64,000 nt of DNA, from assembly GCA_037133475.1 (NCBI GenBank), contig JBAXOB010000012.1:29138-93137 (forward strand), written 5' to 3'. Each line of letters starts with the position of its first letter. Position 1 is the stretch's first letter. The position numbers were made by a program, and so were the translations under genes. Below are positions 1 through 9,199 of the stretch, piece by piece. The notes under the pieces were generated by a model. That model was not told where the DNA came from and searched no databases. It saw nothing but the letters and a program-made list of their open reading frames with translations. The DNA comes from CAIVAT01 sp037133475. GTDB taxonomy: Bacteria > Bacteroidota > Bacteroidia > Bacteroidales > FEN-979.

Positions 1-1179
1 GGAACCAAAGAGGAATATCGTCTTTGGCATCAGGGCAAGGATGAGAAAAAGCCATTTGAAAGAGGGGGTGATCCGTATGGCAAAGAATACGATGACCACG
101 GCAGCCAGGAGGTTGAAGAGCCTGGCGAGATACATGAGGATCAGCGGCGAGTTGGTGATGAGCCTTCCTGCAAATATCCCCAGTGCCTGGGGAAGGTAGG
201 GAAGGGTATAATCCGGGGCCGATACCTGGGCCCGGGTTTGGGGGTCAAGCCGGTCGTTCAGATGTACCGTAATCTCTGCCAGTGTGGTTTTATTGGCTGC
301 AGCTGCATGCAGATCGCTGAAGGCAGTATCCAGCTTTACAAGGGATGCGGGTACACTCCCATCCCCATGCGAAAAGTGGAATTCGGAGAGCTGGTAGGAA
401 CGGTAAAAATGGCTCCCTTCGTCGGGAACCTGCGTCGGCGGCGTTACCAGGGCAAAGATAACCGAAAAGGGCAGTGCCAGGCCGGCAAAAATCCATTCGA
501 CCCTGATCCGGGTCCTGGCCAGCAGGGACCGTACAGGCAAAAAGAAGATGATGACCAGCGAGAGGATCAGCGCCAGGGCATACAGCAGTATTTTCATGAA
601 CCAGAACTGGCCATATTTGGTTTTATAGGTCTGGAGCATTATACTGGCATGATAATGACGCGTTTTATCCTTGATGGAGGTCAGGACATCATTTCCAACC
701 AGTTTTGAGACATGAAAACTCCCGATGGAATCAGTGATGTTGATCAGGGCAGAGGCCGAGTTATCGGGCGTTCCGTCGGGCGAATAGAGCACCAGGGATA
801 TTTTATTGCCCTTCCCCACAAAAACAGGTTTGTCGAAATAAAAGGTGGAGAGGTCGCCCTCCTTCAGCACGATGGAGGAAAACGACTCACGGTGCAGGAT
901 TTTCCCTGTTGAATCCAGGATTAACAGTATGTTCTGGTTGGTGTTTACCCTGTGGTTCTGGGTGAAAAACAGGCTGATCCCGTTAAAAAATTCGTTGTTG
1001 GAAACCAGCTCCTGGGTGATGATGTCGCCGATGCCGAGGCTGGGAACGATCGCCGCCTTGCGCGTAAAATTCGACCGCGACGGGATCGGTGAGGCCGGGT
1101 TGATCCTGATAAAGGTGATGGTGACGGCTGACAGGATCAGCAAAAGTATTCCAACAATGACTCGGGTATTTATTTTCAT
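1..1179 (-). CDS. DUF2142-family polytopic membrane protein, 3'-truncated by the window edge
   Basis: The minus strand is open from the ATG at 1177-1179 to base 1, giving 393 residues without a stop. The product starts with a short hydrophobic segment (about residues 7-19), followed by a soluble extracytoplasmic-looking region to about 190. A membrane helix follows at about 195-220, and then the segment VTPPTQVPDEGSHFYRSYQ around residues 245-262. That proline-rich PDE-x-x-H-x-Y-R stretch right after a helix is the hallmark of DUF2142 proteins, which are polytopic membrane proteins linked to surface polysaccharide loci and resemble GT-C glycosyltransferases. The remaining membrane segments lie off the window. 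It is divergent from ssb with about 225 bp between the starts. The family assignment comes from the motif; the actual function is not established. Confidence 0.75.
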   Translation of the reverse strand, partial: MKINTRVIVGILLLILSAVTITFIRINPASPIPSRSNFTRKAAIVPSLGIGDIITQELVSNNEFFNGISLFFTQNHRVNTNQNILLILDSTGKILHRESFSSIVLKEGDLSTFYFDKPVFVGKGNKISLVLYSPDGTPDNSASALINITDSIGSFHVSKLVGNDVLTSIKDKTRHYHASIMLQTYKTKYGQFWFMKILLYALALILSLVIIFFLPVRSLLARTRIRVEWIFAGLALPFSVIFALVTPPTQVPDEGSHFYRSYQLSEFHFSHGDGSVPASLVKLDTAFSDLHAAAANKTTLAEITVHLNDRLDPQTRAQVSAPDYTLPYLPQALGIFAGRLITNSPLILMYLARLFNLLAAVVIVFFAIRITPSFKWLFLILALMPKTIFLFGS

Positions 1180-1363
1180 TTTCCTGGGGATGTTTCAAAA
1201 ACAATTGGGGAAGCAGGTTGAGTAAAAATAGTATACAGTCCCGAAAAAATATCGGAAAACTTATGGATTTGTGCAAAATTGGTAAAATTTATTAAATGTT
1301 AAAAAAAAAATCCATTTTCCATATTACCTTTTGGCTTCAAAACCGATTAAGGATAAAAATGAG

Positions 1364-1371
1364 TACTTTTG
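1364..1371 (+). promoter_or_regulatory. Bacteroidota -7 promoter element upstream of ssb
   Basis: TACTTTTG matches the Bacteroidota primary-sigma -7 consensus TAnnTTTG and lies 33 bases before the ssb ATG. A TTTTG at 1329-1333 is farther upstream than the usual -33 spacing, so only the -7 element is convincing. Confidence 0.5.
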
Positions 1372-1404
1372 TTCACGGAGTGTTTAACATTAAATTCAAT
1401 CATC

Positions 1405-1836
1405 ATGGCAACTGGAGTCAACAAGGTAATTTTGATCGGTAATCTGGGACGGGATCCGGAAGTTCAGAATTTCGAAAACGGAGTTAAGAAGGCGGCATTC
1501 ACGCTGGCGACCACCGAAGCCTATAAGGGAAAAGACGGTGAGAAGACCACGCACACCGAGTGGCACAACATCGTCATGTGGCGTGGATTGGCCGATGTGG
1601 CCGAGCGCTTCCTTAAAAAAGGCAGCACCATCTATGTGGAGGGAAGGATCCGCAAGCGCGAATACGAAGACAAGGAGGGTCAGAAAAAGTTCATCTACGA
1701 GATCCTCGGCGATTCGATGCAGATGCTGGGCAATGGCCCCCGCAGGGAAGAGGGAAATGGCGGGGCCGCCCCCGCAGATTCTCATCCCGGTGATGTAACG
1801 ATGCCGTCAACGGCAGAGGATGACCTCCCCTTCTAA
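1405..1836 (+). CDS. ssb: Single-stranded DNA-binding protein
   Basis: Protein of 143 residues that binds ssDNA during replication, recombination and repair. The OB-fold begins MATGVNKVILIGNLGRDPEV and continues through the TEWHNIVMWRGLADVAERFLKKG and VEGRI(R) strands. A glycine- and alanine-rich linker follows, ending in the acidic tip DDLPF that recruits partner enzymes. I chose the ATG at 1405 because homologues start with this MA(T/G)xxNKVILIG sequence; an upstream in-frame TTG at 1369 would add 12 residues and overlap the promoter. A strong hairpin terminator follows, so ssb is probably monocistronic. In many Bacteroidota ssb sits next to gldE-gldD; here gldD follows directly and gldE is missing from the interval. 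Confidence 0.97.
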   Translation: MATGVNKVILIGNLGRDPEVQNFENGVKKAAFTLATTEAYKGKDGEKTTHTEWHNIVMWRGLADVAERFLKKGSTIYVEGRIRKREYEDKEGQKKFIYEILGDSMQMLGNGPRREEGNGGAAPADSHPGDVTMPSTAEDDLPF

Positions 1837-1844
1837 AAAAGGGT

Positions 1845-1890
1845 GAAAAAGTGTAAAGGCTACAGGTTGCCTTTACACTTTTTCATTATT
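1845..1890 (+). terminator. Terminator after ssb
   Basis: A perfect 16-bp inverted repeat (1845-1860 against 1869-1884) with an 8-base loop follows the ssb stop by a few bases. The arms are A-rich on the left and T-rich on the right, so the structure could work on both strands. The right arm ends CTTTTTC. Confidence 0.85.
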
Positions 1891-1917
1891 TAATATGTTG
1901 CTATTTGCATACTGCCA

Positions 1918-2505
1918 ATGAGAATCCACCCTTTATTCCTGCTTCTTCTCCTGCTTGCCACCTCCTGCGGCGACCACTATACGCCGAAACCTAGGGGCTA
2001 TTTCCGTATCGATCTGCCCCGGCACCAGTACCAGTCGTTCGACACGACATTTCCCTATTCCTTTGAATACCCTGTGTATGCCGATATCAGCGCCGACAGC
2101 AGCAAGATGGCCGAACCCTACTGGATCAATATCCGCTATAAACCCTTTAACGCCACGTTACACATCAGTTACAAGCTTATCGACGGAAACCTGGCGAAAT
2201 ATCTCGATGATGCCCATACCCTCGTAAACAAACACATCCCCAAAGCCAATGCGATCACCCAGCGCGAATTCCTTGATAAGGAGCATCATGTCTATGGGCT
2301 TGTCTATGATATCCGCGGGGCTGATGCCGCCTCTACCTACCAGTTTTATGTCACCGACAGCATAACCCGCTTTGTCAGGGGGGCCCTCTACTTCAACATG
2401 CCCCCCAACAATGACTCGCTGGCGCCGGTGATTGAACTGCTGAAGGCCGATGTTGAACATATGATTAACACTTTCCGTTGGAAAGGACTTAAAAAACAGC
2501 TATGA
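1918..2505 (+). CDS. gldD: Gliding motility / type IX secretion-associated lipoprotein GldD
   Basis: The 195-residue product starts with a lipoprotein signal (LLLLLATSC, lipidated Cys17). It is followed directly by YTPKPRGYFRIDLP, the signature of GldD. GldD is an envelope lipoprotein needed for gliding motility in flavobacteria and tied to the type IX secretion machinery; in non-gliding members it is kept with T9SS genes. Length and motif fit the family well. It follows the ssb terminator and overlaps the next gene by four bases (ATGA at 2502-2505), so it is translationally coupled to a secreted carboxypeptidase that itself carries a T9SS sorting domain. The usual neighbour gldE is not present between ssb and gldD. 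Confidence 0.9.
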   Translation: MRIHPLFLLLLLLATSCGDHYTPKPRGYFRIDLPRHQYQSFDTTFPYSFEYPVYADISADSSKMAEPYWINIRYKPFNATLHISYKLIDGNLAKYLDDAHTLVNKHIPKANAITQREFLDKEHHVYGLVYDIRGADAASTYQFYVTDSITRFVRGALYFNMPPNNDSLAPVIELLKADVEHMINTFRWKGLKKQL

Positions 2506-4901
2506 GAAAAATAACGAGTTTCGTGTTGTTCCTCTGCATTCCCGTTTTTCTTTCGGCCCAAACGCCCCGCTGGTCGGAGGTGAGGATCCATGCAGGCAGC
2601 CGGGGGATGGAACAACTTGCCAAATCGGGCCTGGCCCTTGAAGAGGGCTTTCATGCGAAAGACAGCACCTGGACCACCATCCTGTCGCAGGAGGAGCTTG
2701 CCAGGGTTCGGCAGGCAGGCTTTCCGTTTGAAGTGCTCCATGCCGACTATTCACAATTTATTGAAGACCGCAACCGTTCCATGGCAGGGCAGGTTGATTA
2801 TATCAACCACCATAAGGATGAATTTAAAAGCACGGCTGTGTATAATTACCCTGTTCCGCAGCATTTCCACCTTGGATCGATGGGGGGATATTTTACACTG
2901 CAGGAGGTGCTGAACCAGCTTGACAGCATGAGGCTGTTCTACCCCGGGCTGATCTCCGTGAAGGCTGCTGCCGGGAACAATCCCACCATTGAAGGCCGCA
3001 CCGTTTATTACGTGAGGATCTCCAATAACCCTGACCAGACTACCACCAAACCCAAGGTGTTTTATAATTCCCTGATCCACGCCCGCGAGCCGATGGGGAT
3101 GCAGCAGCTGGTGTTCTATATGTGGTACCTGCTTGAAAATTACAGCACCAGCGACGAGGTAAAGTACCTGGTCGACAATCTCCAGCTCTATTTTATCCCG
3201 GTGGTCAACCCCGACGGGTATGAATTCAACCACGCCGGCTATCCTTCCGGTGGCGGGATGTGGCGCAAAAACCGCCGTGACAACGGGGGCGGCAACATCG
3301 GGGTTGACCTGAACCGTAACTTTGGCTATAAATGGGGATATGACAATACCGGCTCCTCGCCCGATCCCGCAAGCGAGACCTACCGCGGCACCGCACCCTT
3401 CTCCGAGCCTGAAACCCAGATCATCCGTGATTTCTCGACGGCCAATGTATGGACCCTGTCGCAGAATTATCACACCTACAGCGATTATACCATGTATCCC
3501 TGGTGCTGGCAGACTGCCCTCACCGCCGACAGCGCCATCGACATCGCCTACTCCTCCTTCATGGTGCGACAGAATGGATACATGACCGGCACCCCGGGCC
3601 AGATCCTCTATAACACCAACGGGGATGCCCTCGACTGGCAATACGGTGAACAAACCACCAAGCCAAAGGAGCTCTGTTTCACGACCGAAACAGGAACCCA
3701 GACCGACGGCTTCTGGCCCTTTGCCAACCGGATCATCCCCCTTGCGCAGGAGAACATGTACTCCAACCTGATGATCGCCCATTTTGCCATCCGCTATGCC
3801 GAAGCACAGGATGCATCACCGGTGATCCTTTCAAGCCGCCAGGGCTATTTCAACTTTAACTTCGTACGGTACGGGATGGACAGCCCCGCAAACTACCAGG
3901 TTACCCTGAAACCCCTGGATTCAACGCAGTTCATCTCCTGGGGCGGAACGAAATCCTTCAACAACCCGATCCAGTTGCAACCCTATCCCGATTCGGTAGC
4001 CTACCTGCTGAAACCCACCATCACCTCGGGCGATCGTATCGGCTTTGTCTACGAGGTCAACAACGGGCTATACACCTTCCGGGATACGGTGATCAGGTTT
4101 TTCGGCCCGCCGCTGGTGATCTTCAGCGACAGCTGCAATACGATGGCCAACTGGAGCTCAACCAAGTGGAATGTCACTCATGCACAGTATCATTCTCCCA
4201 CGGCCTGCCTTACCGATTCCCCGACAGGGAACTATTCCAATAATTCAACGGTTACCATCTCTTCGGCCAATTCGCTGGATCTTAAAGGTTCACCGGTCGT
4301 GGTAATCAACTACTGGGCAAAATGGAGAACGGAACAGGGTTCCGATTTCGTGCAGTTCAACCTGCAGGGAAACCTTGGCCCCTGGACCCCGCAGCAGGGC
4401 AGGTATACCAAGACCAGCTTTTATACGGAAGCCGCCAACCAACCCCTGTACGACGGCAACCAGCCAACATGGGTGAAGGAGCAAATCGTTACGACCGGCT
4501 ATACCAACAAGACCCTGGGGATGCAGTTTTTGCTGAAAAGCGACCAGAGCGTAAATTATGACGGATTCTATTTCGACGATGTCACCGTCACGGTGGTGGA
4601 TATGACACATGTGGGGATATCCCCCGCGGCCGTTAACAGGTCTGTGATCGGCGATCCTGTTCCCAACCCTGCAACGGGAATTGCCGTCGTCGGTTTTGAC
4701 CTGGGAAATTCCGGCAACAGGGGAAATGCCATCTTCATCCTGGTGGATTTAAAAGGGATGAAGATCATGGAGGCGCCGGTTCCCGGCGATCGCGGGAGTA
4801 TTACAGTCCCGGTTGAAAATCTCGCCCCTGGGGTCTACCTGTACAGGATCAGCGGGAGTTTCGGATCAACAGAGGTGAAAAAACTTGTCGTCATCCATTA
4901 A
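2502..4901 (+). CDS. Secreted M14 zinc carboxypeptidase with T9SS sorting domain
   Basis: The 799-residue product has a Sec signal peptide (about 1-20, ending LSAQ), a pro-region, and an M14 peptidase domain at about 120-430. Zinc ligands are His193 and Glu196 in HAREPMG and His324 in NYHTYSD. Substrate-binding elements are NPDGYEF, RKNRRDN and DLNRNFGYKWG, and the catalytic Glu is E396 in TTETGTQ. A beta-sandwich region follows (about 540-700). The C-terminus (about 715-799) has NPATG, an APGVYLYRISG-like strand and a basic end KKLVVIH, as in type A T9SS sorting domains. Predicted to be a cell-surface or secreted carboxypeptidase acting on peptides. It is coupled to gldD by a four-base overlap. 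Substrate preference cannot be read from the sequence. Confidence 0.93.
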   Translation: MRKITSFVLFLCIPVFLSAQTPRWSEVRIHAGSRGMEQLAKSGLALEEGFHAKDSTWTTILSQEELARVRQAGFPFEVLHADYSQFIEDRNRSMAGQVDYINHHKDEFKSTAVYNYPVPQHFHLGSMGGYFTLQEVLNQLDSMRLFYPGLISVKAAAGNNPTIEGRTVYYVRISNNPDQTTTKPKVFYNSLIHAREPMGMQQLVFYMWYLLENYSTSDEVKYLVDNLQLYFIPVVNPDGYEFNHAGYPSGGGMWRKNRRDNGGGNIGVDLNRNFGYKWGYDNTGSSPDPASETYRGTAPFSEPETQIIRDFSTANVWTLSQNYHTYSDYTMYPWCWQTALTADSAIDIAYSSFMVRQNGYMTGTPGQILYNTNGDALDWQYGEQTTKPKELCFTTETGTQTDGFWPFANRIIPLAQENMYSNLMIAHFAIRYAEAQDASPVILSSRQGYFNFNFVRYGMDSPANYQVTLKPLDSTQFISWGGTKSFNNPIQLQPYPDSVAYLLKPTITSGDRIGFVYEVNNGLYTFRDTVIRFFGPPLVIFSDSCNTMANWSSTKWNVTHAQYHSPTACLTDSPTGNYSNNSTVTISSANSLDLKGSPVVVINYWAKWRTEQGSDFVQFNLQGNLGPWTPQQGRYTKTSFYTEAANQPLYDGNQPTWVKEQIVTTGYTNKTLGMQFLLKSDQSVNYDGFYFDDVTVTVVDMTHVGISPAAVNRSVIGDPVPNPATGIAVVGFDLGNSGNRGNAIFILVDLKGMKIMEAPVPGDRGSITVPVENLAPGVYLYRISGSFGSTEVKKLVVIH

Positions 4902-4915
4902 TTCAAGATTACGGT

Positions 4916-5827
4916 ATGATTGAAACCATTAAATTCGGGACCCTGCGATGGTCGCACATCGTACGCCCCACCGAGGAGGATTTGCAGGCGCTGAATGACC
5001 GGTACCACTTTCATCCGCTCGATCTTGAAGACTGCCGCACCGAGGTGAACCTGCGCCCGAAAATCGACATTTACGACGATTACTATTTTGTCATCCTTCA
5101 TTTCCCTGCCATCGGCGTGACGGAACAGTTCATCGAAATCAGGGAGATCAAGTTTTTCTGGGGCAGGGATTACCTGATCAGCATCAGCAAGTCGCAATGG
5201 CTGCTGAAGGACCTGTTTAACCGGGAAAAGGCCAAAACCCAATCGCCCGGCAGGATGGAGGTGGGCAGCAGCGACCAGCTTTTTTATGAGATCCTCGACC
5301 ACCTGATGCTCGACACCCAAAAGCTGGTGGAACGGGTCGATAAGGATGTGGATGATTGCGGCAGGTTGCTCTTTTCGAAAAAAGCCGAACCTGCCATTGA
5401 AAAGATCTCCAGGACCCGGAAAAACCTGATCGTTCTGAATACCATGTTCAAGCCGCAGATGAACCTGTTCAACAAGCTTCAGAACGGGTTCATCAAGGGT
5501 TTTGCCGAGAATATGGAGGATTATTGGGGGAACATCCTGGACTACTACCAGAAGATCTGGGACATGGTTGAAGACGACGGGGAACTGATCAGGGGCTATT
5601 CCATGACCTTTGATTCACTGCAGGTCAACAAAACCAACGAGGTGATGAAGATACTCACCCTGGTATCGGCGATCATGCTGCCCTTGACCTTTATTGCCAG
5701 CCTTTACGGTATGAATATGAAACTTCCAATCCAGGATCACCCGATGGCATTCCTGCTTGTCACCGTTGGAATGTTCGGTATAGCCGTGGTAGTTTTTATT
5801 TACTTTAAGATCCGCAGGTGGATGTGA
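4916..5827 (+). CDS. corA: CorA-family Mg2+/Co2+ transporter
   Basis: The product is 303 residues, with a long N-terminal cytoplasmic funnel (about 1-240) containing charged helices and two C-terminal transmembrane helices. The first helix ends in the pore signature YGMN (GMN at 265-267), diagnostic of CorA channels that admit Mg2+ across the inner membrane. The tail KIRRWM is basic, as usual. It starts 14 bases after the carboxypeptidase stop and may be cotranscribed with gldD and that gene. It runs convergently into the DAHP synthase gene with only five bases between the stops. Confidence 0.93.
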   Translation: MIETIKFGTLRWSHIVRPTEEDLQALNDRYHFHPLDLEDCRTEVNLRPKIDIYDDYYFVILHFPAIGVTEQFIEIREIKFFWGRDYLISISKSQWLLKDLFNREKAKTQSPGRMEVGSSDQLFYEILDHLMLDTQKLVERVDKDVDDCGRLLFSKKAEPAIEKISRTRKNLIVLNTMFKPQMNLFNKLQNGFIKGFAENMEDYWGNILDYYQKIWDMVEDDGELIRGYSMTFDSLQVNKTNEVMKILTLVSAIMLPLTFIASLYGMNMKLPIQDHPMAFLLVTVGMFGIAVVVFIYFKIRRWM

Positions 5828-5832
5828 CCCGG

Positions 5833-6918
5833 TCAGGGTTCATCATCCCGGTTCATCACATCGATCTGGCGCTGGATGCCCTCTTCATGAACCGATTCGA
5901 GTAGTTTCAGGATAAATTCGCGGCTCAGCCCCATTTTGATGCCGGCCTCAATCCGTTCCTGGGTAAGCTGGTTCCACCTTTTCAGTTGCAAAATCGTTAT
6001 TTTATTGGCCTTTTTATAGGTCCCGATCTCCTGCACCACATTCATCCTGCGGGCCAGGATGTCGATGAGTTCTTCATCGAGTTTGTCGATCTCCGAGCGC
6101 AGCATCTCCAGTTTGGCTTCAAACTCGACGCCACCCGATTCACGCCGCAGGATCAGTTTTGAGATGATCTCGGTAAGCTGGTCCGGTGTGATCTGCTGAT
6201 TTTTGTCGGTCAGCGCCCTTGCGGGATTGATATGGGATTCGATCATCAGCCCGTTCATCTCGAGATCGAGAGCCTTCTGAATGGTTGCCGGGATCAGTTC
6301 ACGGTTTCCGCAGATATGGCTTGGATCGACGATGATCGGCAGGTTTGGGGCAAGCCGTTTCAGTTCGATGGGAATTTCCCACATGGGGGCATTCCGGTAA
6401 GGCGAGCGGTTGAAAAAGGAGAAGCCGCGGTGGACGGCGATCAGCCGTGTGATTCCCATCTGGTTCAGGCGTTCGAGCGCTCCCATCCAGGCCTTCAAAT
6501 CGGGGTTTAGCGGATTCTTGACCAGCACGGGAATGTCGTGGCCGGAAATGGCCTCGGCGATCTCCTGTACGGCAAAGGGATTAACCACCGTGCGGGCGCC
6601 GATCCAGAGGATGTCGATGCCATGATCGAGGGCCTCCTCAACGTGACGGGGGTTGGCCACCTCCACGGTGACCAGCAATCCGGTCTCTTTCTTCACGCGC
6701 TGGAGCCATTTCAGCCCCGGTGTTCCGACCCCTTCAAAGGCTCCGGGACGGGTGCGGGGTTTCCAGATCCCGGCGCGAAATACCTTCACCTGGGGAATTG
6801 CTGCCAGACCCAAAGCCGTTTCCATGACCTGCTGCTCGGTTTCGGCGCTGCAGGGTCCTGAAATGATAAAGGGTTGATGGCTAAGGGGAATCCAGTTGCC
6901 CAGCGGTTCAATATCCAT
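5833..6918 (-). CDS. Bifunctional DAHP synthase / chorismate mutase (type II)
   Basis: The 361-residue fusion catalyses the first step of the shikimate pathway (PEP plus erythrose 4-phosphate to DAHP) and the branch step chorismate to prephenate. The N-terminal DAHP synthase part (about 1-260) shows IISGPCSAET, KPRTRPGAFEGVG, a TIVDPSH-like IIVDPSHICG and a late ESHINP. The C-terminal AroQ-type chorismate mutase (about 265-345) shows LRSEIDKLDEELIDILARR, where a conserved Arg and Glu line the active site. This order is the usual arrangement in Bacteroidota. Feedback control by tyrosine or phenylalanine is possible but cannot be seen. A consensus -7 box lies at 6938-6945 on the same strand. 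Confidence 0.93.
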   Translation of the reverse strand: MDIEPLGNWIPLSHQPFIISGPCSAETEQQVMETALGLAAIPQVKVFRAGIWKPRTRPGAFEGVGTPGLKWLQRVKKETGLLVTVEVANPRHVEEALDHGIDILWIGARTVVNPFAVQEIAEAISGHDIPVLVKNPLNPDLKAWMGALERLNQMGITRLIAVHRGFSFFNRSPYRNAPMWEIPIELKRLAPNLPIIVDPSHICGNRELIPATIQKALDLEMNGLMIESHINPARALTDKNQQITPDQLTEIISKLILRRESGGVEFEAKLEMLRSEIDKLDEELIDILARRMNVVQEIGTYKKANKITILQLKRWNQLTQERIEAGIKMGLSREFILKLLESVHEEGIQRQIDVMNRDDEP

Positions 6919-6937
6919 GTTTGTCAGGATGTTTCCG

Positions 6938-6945
6938 CAAAGGTA
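6938..6945 (-). promoter_or_regulatory. -7 promoter element of DAHP synthase gene
   Basis: On the minus strand this reads TACCTTTG, a full match to TAnnTTTG. It is 20 bases before the start codon of the DAHP synthase/chorismate mutase gene. Confidence 0.5.
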
Positions 6946-6960
6946 ATTTATTTTTTGCCC

Positions 6961-7446
6961 TTACCGCCAGAATAGCAGCTTCCAGCCATTGGAAAATACC
7001 TTCATCGCGGATACCACCATCCCGATGATGAAGATGATGGGCAACAGCCAGTCCATCCAGAATAACCCGTGGAAGTTTTGAAAATCAAATGGATAGATAT
7101 AATAGAGCACCAGAGTGGTGACAAATCCCGCCGCTTCGGTAATGATATTTCCAATCCGCCTGACGGGCGTTGTTTCAAATACCAGCATCAGGATGGCTGC
7201 CCCAATGCGGATCAGGATGTTGGTATAAAGGATCCACAGGACAACCATATAGCTGTCCTTGATAAATGGGATATGCCATTCAGGGACCTTGTTCACGATC
7301 CATAAAAAGATGAGGTTGAAGATGATGGAGGCGATATATTCGCCCCTGCGGGATTTCATTTTCAGCTCCTTTTCCCAGTGCTGCCGGCCATAGTTGTCGA
7401 CCCGCCTGGCCCAGGGAGGCATGTTTTCGTGGTGATGGTGATTCAT
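6961..7446 (-). CDS. Conserved 2TM/4TM-type membrane protein, function unknown
   Basis: The 161-residue product has a soluble N-terminus rich in His, Arg and Lys (starting MNHHHHENMPPWARR). It is followed by four predicted membrane segments, near residues 40-55, 65-85, 100-120 and 132-152. I chose the ATG at 7444-7446; an in-frame start 39 bases upstream would only add basic residues, and the -7 box at 7483-7490 would then lie at the start codon. I do not recognise a named family. Similar small polytopic proteins are common in Bacteroidota genomes. The run of four histidines could bind metal but may equally be incidental. Confidence 0.7.
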   Translation of the reverse strand: MNHHHHENMPPWARRVDNYGRQHWEKELKMKSRRGEYIASIIFNLIFLWIVNKVPEWHIPFIKDSYMVVLWILYTNILIRIGAAILMLVFETTPVRRIGNIITEAAGFVTTLVLYYIYPFDFQNFHGLFWMDWLLPIIFIIGMVVSAMKVFSNGWKLLFWR

Positions 7447-7482
7447 AATCCTGGATTTCTTGCTTTGACGCAGGTGTGATGA

Positions 7483-7490
7483 CAAAGTTA
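7483..7490 (-). promoter_or_regulatory. -7 promoter element of the 6961-7446 gene
   Basis: On the minus strand this reads TAACTTTG, a consensus TAnnTTTG, 36 bases upstream of the chosen ATG. It supports the shorter start of the membrane protein. Confidence 0.45.
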
Positions 7491-7631
7491 CGAAAAGGAT
7501 CTTTCAGCAGGTTTTTTTGCTGCCCGGAGGGTAAAAACTGTAACCTGTCAACAGGAATAGGGGAAAATTCCTGCCATTTCAGTAAATTTGCAAATTCTGA
7601 GCCTGTTTCATTTTCAAAAGCGGAATCAATA

Positions 7632-7760
7632 TTTAACCACGATGACACCAAGGAGGCACCATGCACACAATGAATCCCATTGTGAACATTGTGTAAATCA
7701 TTGTGACCATTGTGGTTGAAAATAACGCATTGATCATGTCAACAGGAGCCTTATGAAAAA
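7632..7760. repeat. Intergenic palindromic repeat, copy 1 of 3
   Basis: This copy lies in the 355-base gap between the membrane protein and asnS. It begins TTTAACCACGATGACACCA and ends in the complementary CATTGTGGTT, making imperfect terminal inverted repeats. Between them is CATTGTGAACATTGTGTAAA, shared base for base with the copies at 36.2 and 53.9 kb. A tail of AACAGG(n)CTTATGAAAA is also shared. The rest of the gap holds the promoter at 7483-7490 and nothing else I can identify. Confidence 0.85.
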
Positions 7761-7801
7761 CGAAAATCATTAACAACAGACTCGCAATAACACACGATTC
7801 A

Positions 7802-9199
7802 ATGGAACACACACGAAGGAATAAGATCGTCGATTTGCTGAAATCGAAGGAAATTGGCAGTGAAGTTTTGGTAAAAGGCTGGGTAAGGTCAAAGCGGGGA
7901 AATAAAAATGTCAATTTTATCGCCCTTAACGACGGTTCGGTCATCCATACCATCCAGGTAGTGGCGGAGGTGGCGAATTTTCAGGAAGAGACGCTGAAAC
8001 TGGTCACCACCGGCAGTTGTATCGCGGTGAAAGGCATCCTGGTTGAATCGGTTGGCCAGGGCCAGAGTGTGGAGATCCAGGCCCGCGGGATTGAAGTCTA
8101 TGGATCGGCCGATGCGGAAAGTTATCCCTTGCAGAAGAAGGGTCATTCGCTTGAATTCCTCAGGGAGATCGCCCATCTTCGTCCCCGTACCAATACCTTT
8201 GGCGCGGTTTTGCGCGTTCGTCACGCCATGGCTTTTGCCATTCATAAATATTTCAACGACCACGGTTTTTTCTACCTGCATGCCCCGATCATTACCGGTT
8301 CCGATGCCGAGGGTGCCGGCGCCATGTTCCGGGTAACCACGCTGGATGACAAGAATCCGCCCATGCTTCCCGACGGGCATGTGGATTATGCACAGGATTT
8401 TTTCGGGAAGGAGACCAAACTCACCGTCAGCGGACAGCTCGAAGCCGAGCTTGGCGCCATGGCACTTGGGCTGGTTTATACCTTCGGACCCACCTTCAGG
8501 GCTGAAAACTCCAATACCCCGCGCCACCTGGCCGAATTCTGGATGATCGAACCGGAGATGGCCTTTTATGACATCCATGATGATATGGACCTGGCCGAGG
8601 ATTTCCTGAAATACCTGATCCGGTATGCACTCGACAACTGTATCGACGACCTCGAATTCCTCAACAAGATGTATGATACCGAACTGATCGGCAGGCTGCA
8701 CCAGGTGGTTGACGACAAGTTCGAGCGGTTAAGCTATACCGAGGCGGTTACGATCCTCAGGGCATCGGGTCAGCAATGGGAGTTCCCTGTTGACTGGGGA
8801 ACCGACCTGCAGGCTGAGCACGAGCGCTATCTCGTGGAGAAGCATTTTGGCAAACCGGTTATCCTGACCGGTTATCCCAAGGATATCAAGGCCTTCTATA
8901 TGAAGATGAACGAGGATGGCAAAACGGTGCGCGCCATGGATGTCCTCTTCCCGAAAATCGGCGAGATCATCGGTGGAAGCCAGCGTGAAGAAAACCTCGA
9001 GGCCCTGCTCAAACGTATTCACGAGATGAACATCCCCGAAAAGGATGTATGGTGGTACCTCGATACCCGCCGCTTCGGAACGGCCCCGCATGCCGGGTTC
9101 GGCCTGGGGTTTGAACGCCTGATCCTGTTTGTTACAGGGATGTCGAACATCAGGGATGTGATCCCCTTCCCGAGAACCCCTAAAAATGCTGAGTTCTAA
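7802..9199 (+). CDS. asnS: Asparaginyl-tRNA synthetase
   Basis: The 465-residue class II synthetase charges tRNA-Asn with asparagine. The N-terminal OB-fold (about 15-110) includes VLVKGWVRSKRGNKNVNF. The catalytic domain has motif 2 in GPTFRAENSNTPRHLAEFWMIEPEMAF and motif 3 in GFGLGFERLILFVTG, ending in the family-typical IRDVIPFPRTP. The asparagine-specific rather than aspartate-specific reading rests on the AEFWM.EPE and FPRTP signatures and on the length. The start ATG directly follows the repeat copy at 7632-7760. No clear promoter or terminator is visible around it. Confidence 0.96.
   Translation: MEHTRRNKIVDLLKSKEIGSEVLVKGWVRSKRGNKNVNFIALNDGSVIHTIQVVAEVANFQEETLKLVTTGSCIAVKGILVESVGQGQSVEIQARGIEVYGSADAESYPLQKKGHSLEFLREIAHLRPRTNTFGAVLRVRHAMAFAIHKYFNDHGFFYLHAPIITGSDAEGAGAMFRVTTLDDKNPPMLPDGHVDYAQDFFGKETKLTVSGQLEAELGAMALGLVYTFGPTFRAENSNTPRHLAEFWMIEPEMAFYDIHDDMDLAEDFLKYLIRYALDNCIDDLEFLNKMYDTELIGRLHQVVDDKFERLSYTEAVTILRASGQQWEFPVDWGTDLQAEHERYLVEKHFGKPVILTGYPKDIKAFYMKMNEDGKTVRAMDVLFPKIGEIIGGSQREENLEALLKRIHEMNIPEKDVWWYLDTRRFGTAPHAGFGLGFERLILFVTGMSNIRDVIPFPRTPKNAEF

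Noticed and set aside
238..912. Plus-strand reading frames over the first kilobase
   Set aside because: The minus strand is open throughout and gives a DUF2142-type membrane protein, so these are shadow frames.
7633..7953. Minus-strand frame ending IYTMFTMGFIVCMVPPWC
   Set aside because: Its end is the reverse reading of repeat copy 1, and the equivalent peptide appears at copy 3; it also overlaps asnS.
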